Positions 56,806-64,000 of a stretch of DNA of 64,000 bases are shown in pieces. This DNA comes from JAWKSY01 sp041402125 (lineage in GTDB: Bacteria; Planctomycetota; GCA-002687715; DRQF01). The number at the start of each line of letters is the position of its first letter. Position 1 is the stretch's first letter. The notes below the pieces were generated by a model. The model made no database searches and was not told the DNA's origin. It was given only the letters and a program-made list of their open reading frames with translations. The position numbers and the translations under genes are program-made. The stretch is from NCBI GenBank assembly GCA_041402125.1, contig JAWKSY010000006.1:124001-188000 (forward strand), written 5' to 3'.

Positions 56806-57939
56806 TCAGTCTCGATCCTCACCGCGCTCGGCGCGCGAGAGCGCGATCTCGGCCCGGACCGCCGCGTCGGGCTCTCTCCCGGCCCAGGACCGCAGGTGCG
56901 CGCTCGCCTCGGCGCCCGGGATCCGCCCCATCGCCCAGGCCAGATGCTCCCGCACGAGGGGCTCTTCCCGGTCGTAGGCGGCGGCGATCGCCGGGATCGT
57001 CGCGGGGTCGGCCAGGCACCCGAGGGCGACGGCGACGTTGCGCTTGAAGCCCGCGTACTTCGCGCGCTTCACGGCGGAGCGCCGGAAAAGCGCGCGCCAG
57101 CCCTCGACGTCGAGGTCCAGCCAGTCCACGAGATCGCGATCCGTCACCCCGGGCCGCGCGCGCAGCTCGGCCGGCGGCTCCCGGGTCGCGAAGCGATTCC
57201 AGGGACAGACCTCCTGGCAGTCGTCGCAGCCGAAGATGCGATGGCCGACCAGCGGTCGCAGCTCGCGCGGGATCGCACCCCGGAGTTCGATCGTCAGGTA
57301 CGAGATGCAGCGGCGGGCGTCGAGCACGTAGGGAGCGACGATCGCGCCGGTCGGACAGGCGTCGAGGCAGGCCGTGCAGCGGCCGCAGCGGTCCTTCGCC
57401 GGTTCCCCCGTCGGCAACGCCCGATCGACGAGGAGCTCGGCGAGGAAGAAGAAGGAACCCGCGTCGCTCCGGATGACGTTGGTGTGCTTGCCCGCCCAGC
57501 CCAGCCCGGCCCGGGCCGCCGCGAACTTCTCGGGAAAGGGGGCGGTGTCGACGCAGGCGCGCCAGCGGAGCTCGGGATCGAGTTCCGCGAGTCCGCGACC
57601 GACGCGCTCGAGCTTCGCCCGGATCACGTCGTGGTAGTCGTCGCCGCGCGCGTAGCGGGCGACGTTGCCGATCCGCGGCGAGGGGTCGGGAGCCCGGGTC
57701 TCGTGCGGCAGGAGGAAGCTGATGACCGAGACATGCGGGGCGAAGCCCTCCGCGGGTCGGGACCGGAGGGCCTCGTACTTCGGGAGGTAGTCCATCTCCC
57801 CCGCGTACCCGGCCTCCAGCCAGGCCCGCTGGCGCTCCGCGTCGTCCAGCCCCGCGAGCGGCGCGGCCTCCCCGCCGACGAGGCCTTCCGCCTCGCCCAG
57901 TCGCCGCGCCGCCGCCAGGAGTTCCGCACCTTCGAGCAT
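56806..57939 (-). CDS. queG: Epoxyqueuosine reductase
   Basis: A cobalamin- and [4Fe-4S]-dependent enzyme that reduces epoxyqueuosine to queuosine in tRNA. The 377 residues contain FPEKFAAARAGLGWAGKHTNVI, the substrate/cobalamin region, then two ferredoxin-type clusters, CGRCTACLDACPTGAI and CDDCQEVCPWN. C-terminal HEAT-like repeats (AGFKRNVAVALGCLADP) match QueG. ATG 57939. Convergent with the MobA-like gene. The other queuosine genes are not in the window. Confidence 0.96.
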   Translation of the reverse strand: MLEGAELLAAARRLGEAEGLVGGEAAPLAGLDDAERQRAWLEAGYAGEMDYLPKYEALRSRPAEGFAPHVSVISFLLPHETRAPDPSPRIGNVARYARGDDYHDVIRAKLERVGRGLAELDPELRWRACVDTAPFPEKFAAARAGLGWAGKHTNVIRSDAGSFFFLAELLVDRALPTGEPAKDRCGRCTACLDACPTGAIVAPYVLDARRCISYLTIELRGAIPRELRPLVGHRIFGCDDCQEVCPWNRFATREPPAELRARPGVTDRDLVDWLDLDVEGWRALFRRSAVKRAKYAGFKRNVAVALGCLADPATIPAIAAAYDREEPLVREHLAWAMGRIPGAEASAHLRSWAGREPDAAVRAEIALSRAERGEDRD

Positions 57940-57970
57940 GCGGGGACGATACCAACCCCGCGCGAAGGAG

Positions 57971-58079
57971 ATGCTAGTACGGTGCCAGTCACCGGATGAG
58001 CATTTCCGGGCGAGTCGGTCTCGCGAGCGGACGCGGTGGAACGGAAATGCTCATCCGGTGACTGGCACCGTACTCGCAT
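57971..58079. repeat. REPIN-like inverted pair, subtype C (copy E)
   Basis: Units at 57971-58003 and 58047-58079, inverted, arms ATGCT/AGCAT (left unit ends GAGCAT, right GCGAG-type) with inner CGGTG/CACCG and loop CCAGT. The 43-base centre is unrelated to those in other copies. It lies 32 bases upstream of queG's start. Confidence 0.9.
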
Positions 58080-58134
58080 CCCGCGAGCCCGCGAGGCGAC
58101 GGCCCGCCCCCACCCGAGGAACACGTCGGAGAAG

Positions 58135-58163
58135 TCTCATCGGGTGACTGACACCGTATGAGA
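58135..58163 (-). repeat. Hairpin repeat unit, subtype T (single, reverse orientation)
   Basis: A 29-base unit with outer arms TCTCAT and ATGAGA and an inner GGGTG/CACCG pair around loop ACTGA. It is the reverse complement orientation of the single unit at 29307. Located between copy E and the YhaN-like gene. Confidence 0.88.
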
Positions 58164-58236
58164 ATCTTCTGAATAAAGTCTCAGGCCGGATGGGTCGATA
58201 CTCGGGGGTGAGGGACCTTGTACCGAGAGGATCGCG

Positions 58237-60204
58237 ATGCGCCGAGACCGGACACCTCTGCTCGGGGCCGCCAGCGTGACGGGCGTCGAGATCCGCCACG
58301 CCGACGGGGCCTTGGAGGTCGTCCGGCTGGGATCCGAACGGGTACAGGCCATCGACCGCGGCTCCTTCGGGGAGCGGGCCGACCTCGGCGGCATCCTCCT
58401 GGATGCCCTCTTCGCGACGGATCGCCGGCGGGACATCCGCTCGGCCGTCCTGACCTTCGAGGGCCCCGCGGGTGAGTTCCGACTCCACCGCGACTGGGAG
58501 AACGACGAGGTCGCGCTCGAGAGTCCCGGAGGCGCGCGCAGGACCCTCGCGGACGGCGAGCCCTCGCGACTCCTCGGCCTCGATCGCGCCTCCTTCCGCA
58601 GATCGGTGCTGATTCGAGGGGGTGACCACGGCGCCGTCGGCGCGGGTCGGGAATCGCTCGGGCGTGGACTCCAGGGGCTCTTCGGGCTGCCGGTGTCCTC
58701 GCACGACATCACCGCTCCGGATCGCCAGCGCGAGATCGAGAGTCTGGTCGCCAAGCGATCCGAGATCGACTCCACCCTCCGGGCCCTGGACGCCGCGCGG
58801 CCCGGCCCGATCACGCCCGAACCACCGCCGGAGATGGGCGAATTGCTCGAGGCGCTCGAGGAGGCCCGGACGATCGACCGTCGTCTCGTGGCCCGCCGCC
58901 TGGATCTCGCCCGCACCCTCGACGAACTCGCCGATCGACCGCAGGTCGCGTCCGGCCCCTCGCCGGCGGCGCGCCGCGAACTGAAGTCGCGCTGCACCGA
59001 GGTGGAGAAGGCCGAGGCCGAACTCGACGCGATCCGCGTGCGGGACGAGCGCAATCGCCGCTCGCCCTGGCTCGGCGTCGCCCTCGTCGTCGGTTTCCTC
59101 GCCGCATCCGGACTGATGCTGGCCGGCCACATGGTGCTGAACGACCGCCGTCTCGCCGAACTGGGCCTACGGGCCGCGATCGGCGTCGCCGCGCTGGGCG
59201 TCGCCGGCTGGGTCCTCCGCTCGATCGCCACGTTGAGACTCGCCGGGCTCGCGCGCCGCGCGATGAGCCGCGTCGAGACGAGTCGCGAACACGCCCGTCG
59301 CGCGGTGGTCGCCGCCGGCGGCCCCGCCGACCTCGATCAGGTCGACTCTCGCATCCTCCACCGCGTCATCGACCGACTCGAGGAGCGCTCCGCGCTGACC
59401 GAACTCAAGGCCCTCGTCGCCCCCTTCGTGGACGACGCGGCCGAGATCACCTGGCTCCGTCAGCTCGAGACCTCTCTCGCGGCCGACCTCGCCGAGATCG
59501 AACGCGACGACCCCGCGACGCCGTCCCTGCCGCTGGTCCGGGCCACCGATCGGACGCTCGCTCTCCTCGAGAGCTGGCAGGCCGCGCTCGGACGGACCGC
59601 CGAGGCCGCCGCGGCGCGCGCCGAGGAGGGGGTTCGCGTCGAGGTCGAACGCGAGATGCTCCAGTCCGCCCGCAAGCGACTGGAAGCACGCATCACCGAA
59701 CTCCGCTCCCGCCCCGCTCACGACGATCGGGACCGCGGTCGGGCGCGCACCCTCGCTCGCCGACTCGAAGCCGTCGTGGTGCCGGCCCTCGTCGAGATCC
59801 TCGGCGAGGACGCGCCGCGGACCTTCGGCGAGGACCTCGTTCCGACCGCCGGCCCGAATCCCGACGCCGAGACGAACTCCCTGGTGCTGCTCCTGGCCCG
59901 CATCCTCGTCACGGCCCCCGAGGCGGAGACCGCCCGCGGACTCGGCGTCATGCTCGTCGATCCGGGCATCGCCCTCTCTCCCGCCCGCGAGGCCGCTTTC
60001 CTCGCCTGGCTCGCTCGCGAACCGCGCCTGGGACGCCTCACGCTCATGAGCTCCCGGACCGAGATCCTCGCCGGGATGCGCCGCCGCGCCGGCGGCGATT
60101 GGCGGGCCCTCGTCCACGAGGTCCGCGCCCTGGACGCCGCACGCCCCGTGGCCGGCCCGGCCCCCGTCGCCGCCGTCGCCGCCATCGAGACGGCCCGAGG
60201 CTGA
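58237..60204 (+). CDS. YhaN/SMC-like coiled-coil membrane protein lacking a visible Walker A
   Basis: A 655-residue protein. The N-terminal 160 residues look like the first lobe of a YhaN/RecN-type ABC ATPase (VLTFEGPAGEFRLHRDW, SRLLGLDRASFRRSVLIRGGD) but no GxxxxGKS/T loop is found. Long coiled-coil regions follow (about 163-270 and 340-510), interrupted by two hydrophobic helices (277-298, 311-330), as in YhaN-type proteins whose coiled coil holds a membrane hairpin. A C-terminal lobe (about 560-640) has LGVMLVDPGIALSPAREAAFLAWLA, resembling a Walker B/D-loop region. It may be a decayed or partner subunit. GAGAGG 6 bases before ATG 58237. Unclear function. Confidence 0.5.
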   Translation: MRRDRTPLLGAASVTGVEIRHADGALEVVRLGSERVQAIDRGSFGERADLGGILLDALFATDRRRDIRSAVLTFEGPAGEFRLHRDWENDEVALESPGGARRTLADGEPSRLLGLDRASFRRSVLIRGGDHGAVGAGRESLGRGLQGLFGLPVSSHDITAPDRQREIESLVAKRSEIDSTLRALDAARPGPITPEPPPEMGELLEALEEARTIDRRLVARRLDLARTLDELADRPQVASGPSPAARRELKSRCTEVEKAEAELDAIRVRDERNRRSPWLGVALVVGFLAASGLMLAGHMVLNDRRLAELGLRAAIGVAALGVAGWVLRSIATLRLAGLARRAMSRVETSREHARRAVVAAGGPADLDQVDSRILHRVIDRLEERSALTELKALVAPFVDDAAEITWLRQLETSLAADLAEIERDDPATPSLPLVRATDRTLALLESWQAALGRTAEAAAARAEEGVRVEVEREMLQSARKRLEARITELRSRPAHDDRDRGRARTLARRLEAVVVPALVEILGEDAPRTFGEDLVPTAGPNPDAETNSLVLLLARILVTAPEAETARGLGVMLVDPGIALSPAREAAFLAWLAREPRLGRLTLMSSRTEILAGMRRRAGGDWRALVHEVRALDAARPVAGPAPVAAVAAIETARG

Positions 60205-60247
60205 TCGCGGCGAACACGCCTCCTCCAGAGCTGGTATCCTCGACGCC

Positions 60248-61447
60248 ATGCGGATCTCGCGCGGCGATCACCACTGGTCCCTCACGTACTGCGGCAACGT
60301 GCACCCCGTCGGCCAGGCCGACGAGCTGCTCGCAGCCCTCGAGGGCTGCGTCCCGGAACTTCGCGATGCGCTCGATCCGGAGCGTCGCCGCGGCCCCTTC
60401 GCCCTCGGCCTCTGGTTCTCGGCCGCCGTCGCGCGCGAACTCGTCGCCTCGCCCCGCACGCGCCGTCGCCTGGCCGACCGGATCGCGGCGCTCGGCGCGG
60501 AGGCCCTGACCGCGAATGCCTTCCCCTACGGTGACTTCCACGCCGACGCGGTGAAGCACGCCGTCTATCGACCCGACTGGACGATGCGCGAGCGGCTCGA
60601 TTTCACGCTCGACGTGGCCCACCTGATGGCCGAACTGCCGCTCGAGGGTCCGATCCAGACCATCAGCACCCTGCCGGGCAAGTGGGGGCCGGCGAGCGCG
60701 ACCGAACGCGAGACGATGGTCCAGGCGCTCGGGGCGGCGGCGCGCGGGTTCGCGGAGATCGAAGCGCGGTGGGGGCGGCGCATCGTGTTGGGCATCGAGC
60801 CCGAGCCGGGCTGCTGCTTCGAGACGACCGAGCAGATCCTCGAGTTCTTCACCGGGAGCCTCTTCGTCGGCCCGGAGGCCTCGCTCCGCCATCGACACCT
60901 CGGGGTCTGCTTCGACGTCTGTCACCAGGCGGTCGAGCACGAAGACGTCGCCGGCTCGCTCCGACGACTCGTCGAGGCCGGGATCCCGATCGCCAAGATC
61001 CAGCTCTCCACGGCCCTCGAGATCGCGGAGCCCTCGCGGGACGCGGAGGCGCTCGCCGCGCTCGCTTCCTTCGACGAACCCCGTTACCTCCACCAGGTCG
61101 TCGCCCGCGACCGCCGGGGCGGGCTGCGGGCCTTCGACGACCTGCACGAGTACCTCGCGGTCGCGCGAGAGCGGGACGACGCGCTCGCGCGCTGTCACTT
61201 CCACGTCCCGATCTTCCGCGAGCGCCACGGTCCGATCGGGACCACGCAGGCGGCGCTGGGCGCGGCGCTCGACGAGGTCGTCCGTTCGGGCCTCGAGGCC
61301 CACCTGGAGGTCGAGACCTACTCCTGGGGCGTCCAGCCGGAACGGCGCGAGGGGCCCCTCCGGCGGGAGGACCTGTGCTCCGATCTGGGGCGCGAGCTGC
61401 GCTGGGTCCTCGAGCGCGTCGAGGGCGCGGACGTGACGCGGGGATGA
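60248..61447 (+). CDS. eboE: Metabolite-traffic protein EboE-like, xylose-isomerase-type TIM barrel
   Basis: A 399-residue protein matching EboE closely in pattern: LTYCGNVHPVGQADELLAAL near the start, GLWFSAAVARELV, NAFPYGDFHADAVKHAVYRPDWTMRERLDFTL (a strongly conserved EboE segment), TISTLPGKWGP and GVCFDVCHQAVEHED with metal-like His/Asp. EboE belongs to the ebo cluster that moves precursors such as the scytonemin monomer to the periplasm in cyanobacteria, and to related clusters in other phyla. Here it is alone: no EboA-D, F or prenyltransferase genes are in the window. No signal peptide is seen. Start ATG 60248, weak SD. 43 bases after the YhaN-like gene, same strand. Confidence 0.82.
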   Translation: MRISRGDHHWSLTYCGNVHPVGQADELLAALEGCVPELRDALDPERRRGPFALGLWFSAAVARELVASPRTRRRLADRIAALGAEALTANAFPYGDFHADAVKHAVYRPDWTMRERLDFTLDVAHLMAELPLEGPIQTISTLPGKWGPASATERETMVQALGAAARGFAEIEARWGRRIVLGIEPEPGCCFETTEQILEFFTGSLFVGPEASLRHRHLGVCFDVCHQAVEHEDVAGSLRRLVEAGIPIAKIQLSTALEIAEPSRDAEALAALASFDEPRYLHQVVARDRRGGLRAFDDLHEYLAVARERDDALARCHFHVPIFRERHGPIGTTQAALGAALDEVVRSGLEAHLEVETYSWGVQPERREGPLRREDLCSDLGRELRWVLERVEGADVTRG

Positions 61448-61485
61448 GGGCGGCACGCCCCCTCGGGCCGCTCCCCTTCCCCGGT

Positions 61486-61491
61486 TAGAAT
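61486..61491 (+). promoter_or_regulatory. Possible -10 element upstream of leuS
   Basis: TAGAAT (five of six matches to TATAAT) lies 33 bases before the leuS ATG, in an otherwise GC-rich gap. No good -35 is seen 16-18 bases upstream. Confidence 0.25.
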
Positions 61492-61524
61492 CCCGCCCGA
61501 GCGTTTCCCGACGAGAGAGATCCG

Positions 61525-63939
61525 ATGTCCTACGACCCCTCGGCGATCGAACCGAAGTGGCAGCGGCACTGGGCCGAGCACGGCACCTTCCGCACCGATG
61601 GCCGCACCGATCGCCCGACCTACTACGTGCTCGACATGTTCCCCTACCCCTCGGGATCGGGGCTCCACGTCGGACACGTCGAGGGCTACACCGCGAGCGA
61701 CATCGTGGCGCGTCACAAGCGGATGCAGGGCTTCGAGGTCCTGCACCCGATGGGCTGGGACGCGTTCGGACTCCCGGCCGAGCAGTACGCGATCGAGATG
61801 GGCGTCCACCCCGGCGTCTCGACGCGGGAGAACGTGGAGAACTTCCGGCGCCAGCTCCAGGCCGTCGGCTTCTCCTACGACTGGGATCGCGAGGTCGGCA
61901 CGTACGACCCCGAGTTCTACCACTGGACGCAGTGGATCTTCCTGAAGCTGCTCGAGCACGACCTCGCCTACCAGGCCGAGGCGATGGTCAACTGGTGCCC
62001 CGCCCTCGGGACCGTCCTCGCGAACGACGAGGTCATCGACGGCAAGAGCGAGCGCGGCGGTCACCCCGTCGTGCGGCGCCCGATGAAGCAGTGGATGCTG
62101 CGGATCACGCGCTACGCCGACCGCCTGCTCGAAGGACTCGACCGCGTCGACTTCCCGGAGTCGATCAAGGCGATGCAGCGCGATCGCATCGGACGCTCGG
62201 AGGGTGCCGACGCGACCTTCGAGATCGAAGGGCACGACGCGCGTCTCGAGATCTTCACCACGCGCCCGGACACGATGTTCGGCGCCACGTTCTGCGTGCT
62301 CGCGCCCGAACACGAGCTCGTCGATCGCATCACGACGGCGGAATGCCGCGCCGCGGTGGATGCCTACCGCGACGAGGCCGCCGCGAAGTCGGAGATCGCA
62401 CGCACCGGTGCCGACGCCGGCAAGTCCGGCGTCTTCACGGGCGCCCACGCCGTGAATCCGGCCACCGGCGAGCGGGTCCCGATCTGGATCGCGGACTACG
62501 TGCTGATGGGATACGGCACGGGCGCGATCATGTGCGTTCCCGGCCACGACGAGCGCGACTGGGCCTTCGCGACGCAGTTCGGGCTTCCCGTCGTGGAGGT
62601 CCTCCAGGGAGGCGACGTCACCCAGGGGGCCTTCACCGGCGACGGTCCTCACGTCAACTCCGGCTTCCTCGACGGACTCGGCCGGGACGAGGGCATCGCG
62701 CGGATGATCGACTGGCTCGAGGAGAAAGGCCTCGGCCGTCGCATCGTCCGCTACCGGCTGCGCGACTGGATCTTCGCCCGTCAGCGCTACTGGGGCGAGC
62801 CGATCCCGATCGTCATGGACGAGGACGGCGAGGTGCACCCGCTGCCCTTCGACCAGCTCCCGCTCGAGCTCCCGGAGGTCGAGCGCTACCAGCCGACCGG
62901 CACCGGCGAGTCGCCCTTGTCCGCCGTCGAGGACTGGGTCGCGACGACGGTGCCGGGCACCGACCGCCCCGCCCGCCGCGAGGTCGACACGATGCCCGGC
63001 AGCGCGGGAAGCTCCTGGTACTTCCTCCGCTTCATCGACCCGCGCAACCGCGAGGCCCTCTGCGACCCGGAGCTCGCGAAGACCTGGATGCCGGTCGATC
63101 TCTACATCGGCGGCGCCGAGCACGCGGTGGGCCACCTCCTCTACTCGCGCTTCTGGACGAAGTTCCTCCACGACATCGGAGTGTGCCCGGTCGACGAGCC
63201 CTTCGAGCGCCTCGTGAACCAGGGGATGATCCTGGGCGAGGACAACCGGAAGATGGGCAAGCGCTACGGCAACGTCGTCAACCCGCTCGACGTCGTCGCG
63301 ACGCACGGGGCCGACGCGCTGCGCGTCTACGAGATGTTCATGGGGCCCATCGAGCAGGAGAAGCCCTGGAGCATGAGCGGCCTCGAGGGCGCGAAGCGCT
63401 TCCTCGCCCGCTGCTGGCGGCTCTACTTCGCCGAGGACGGCAGCCTCCTGCCGGCGGTCCAGGACGGACCGATGGATCAGGAGACGGCCCGACTCCTGCA
63501 CAAGACCATCGCGAAGGTGGGCGAGGACACGGACAACCTCCGCTTCAACACCGCCATCGCGCAGATGATGATCTTCGTCAACGAGATGTCGAAGCGCGAG
63601 ACTCGGTCTCGCGAGGCGCTGGAGACCTTCTGCCTCCTCATGGCGCCCTACGCGCCCCACTTCGCGGAGGAGGTCTGGCAGCGGCTCGGTCACGCGGAGA
63701 CGCTGGCGCGCCACCCCTACCCCGTCCACGATCCGGCGCTCCTCGTCGAGGATCGGGTCGAGGTCGCGGTGCAGATCAACGGCAAGGTGCGGGCGCGCAT
63801 CGAGGTGGCGGCCGACATCTCGGAGGACGACCTCAAGGCGCTCGTCCTCGGCCACGAGCGCGTCCAGGAGCACGTGGCGGGCAAGCCGCTCAAGGTCTTC
63901 CGCTACATCCCGGGCCGGATGGTCACGATCGCGATCTGA
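61525..63939 (+). CDS. leuS: Leucyl-tRNA synthetase
   Basis: Charges tRNA-Leu, 804 residues, class Ia. The HIGH-type motif is GLHVGHVEGY in FPYPSGSGLHVGHVEGYTASD. The editing (CP1) domain holds TTRPDTMFGATFCVLAPEH with the threonine-rich region, and GYGTGAIMCVPGHDERD. The class signature KMSKS appears as NRKMGKRYGNVVNPLDVV, a variant found in several phyla. The anticodon-binding domain and C-terminal region (VQINGKVRARIEVAADISEDD) complete it. Length is at the lower end of the family. ATG 61525, with GAGAGA 6 bases upstream. A weak hairpin (TTCCGG/CCGGAA, 63940-63960) follows the stop. Confidence 0.98.
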   Translation: MSYDPSAIEPKWQRHWAEHGTFRTDGRTDRPTYYVLDMFPYPSGSGLHVGHVEGYTASDIVARHKRMQGFEVLHPMGWDAFGLPAEQYAIEMGVHPGVSTRENVENFRRQLQAVGFSYDWDREVGTYDPEFYHWTQWIFLKLLEHDLAYQAEAMVNWCPALGTVLANDEVIDGKSERGGHPVVRRPMKQWMLRITRYADRLLEGLDRVDFPESIKAMQRDRIGRSEGADATFEIEGHDARLEIFTTRPDTMFGATFCVLAPEHELVDRITTAECRAAVDAYRDEAAAKSEIARTGADAGKSGVFTGAHAVNPATGERVPIWIADYVLMGYGTGAIMCVPGHDERDWAFATQFGLPVVEVLQGGDVTQGAFTGDGPHVNSGFLDGLGRDEGIARMIDWLEEKGLGRRIVRYRLRDWIFARQRYWGEPIPIVMDEDGEVHPLPFDQLPLELPEVERYQPTGTGESPLSAVEDWVATTVPGTDRPARREVDTMPGSAGSSWYFLRFIDPRNREALCDPELAKTWMPVDLYIGGAEHAVGHLLYSRFWTKFLHDIGVCPVDEPFERLVNQGMILGEDNRKMGKRYGNVVNPLDVVATHGADALRVYEMFMGPIEQEKPWSMSGLEGAKRFLARCWRLYFAEDGSLLPAVQDGPMDQETARLLHKTIAKVGEDTDNLRFNTAIAQMMIFVNEMSKRETRSREALETFCLLMAPYAPHFAEEVWQRLGHAETLARHPYPVHDPALLVEDRVEVAVQINGKVRARIEVAADISEDDLKALVLGHERVQEHVAGKPLKVFRYIPGRMVTIAI

Positions 63940-64000
63940 TTCCGGCGGATTTCTCCGGAAAGGCTCGTCCGGTCGGCCAACCGACCCGTCCAAGGGCGCG

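Noticed and set aside
63940..63960. A terminator after leuS
   Set aside because: Only a 6-bp stem with a 9-base loop and no T-tract; too weak to list as a feature.

Overview
The window is 64 kb of very GC-rich, gene-dense bacterial DNA. The organism has an outer membrane: there are TolC-type channels, RND efflux parts and a lipopolysaccharide-core-kinase relative. The large Ser/Thr kinase with a C-terminal propeller, the solo EboE protein, the absence of an encoded CCA on both tRNAs and the overall gene mix suggest a high-GC Planctomycetota-like lineage. This is inference; a myxobacterial or other deep lineage is not excluded.

Layout. 1-3.1 kb: minus-strand hexose-phosphate mutase (cut by the window edge), threonine aldolase and a class I aminotransferase. 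3.3-14.3 kb: an alpha-glucan block (GH15 glucoamylase, glgC, glgA with a C-terminal DUF4912-like domain, GH57 branching enzyme), interrupted by three minus-strand ligases in a row (GCS2, permuted ATP-grasp, RimK-like ATP-grasp). A tRNA-Ala(GGC) with its promoter and terminator follows. 14.4-24.2 kb: a DUF3667-like membrane protein, a lipoprotein, a HEAT-repeat protein, a PilB/GspE ATPase, an HDOD protein, tRNA-Leu(TAA), a degenerate histidine-kinase-like protein overlapping proline dehydrogenase, thioredoxin reductase and a PtsN-type EIIA. 24.3-29.3 kb: a PAP2-PHP fusion, divergent from a two-gene operon in which a pyruvate-kinase barrel is fused to a cytidylyltransferase-like domain and followed by ATP sulfurylase. 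29.3-30.75 kb: a cluster of hairpin repeats around two small genes. 30.75-46.8 kb: the propeller kinase and a seven-gene Cu(I)/Ag(I) efflux operon. 47-56.8 kb: cell-envelope genes (alkaline-phosphatase-superfamily protein, two glycosyltransferases, flippase, LPS-type kinase, MobA-like nucleotidyltransferase). 56.8-64 kb: queG, a YhaN-like coiled-coil membrane protein, eboE and leuS.

Two things stand out. The first is the pyruvate kinase::nucleotidyltransferase fusion translationally coupled to sat. It looks like the known PEP mutase plus cytidylyltransferase arrangement of phosphonate pathways, but with a pyruvate-kinase barrel and a sulfate-activating partner. The second is a family of 12 short hairpin units, ten of them in five inverted pairs (REPIN-like), in two sequence subtypes, all between genes.

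Caution on sequence quality: five genes (aminotransferase, glgA, DUF3667 protein, HEAT protein, flippase) carry single-base frameshifts. Four of these are explained by the loss of one G/C from a homopolymer run, so they are more likely sequencing errors than real mutations. Coordinates for these genes span both frames.
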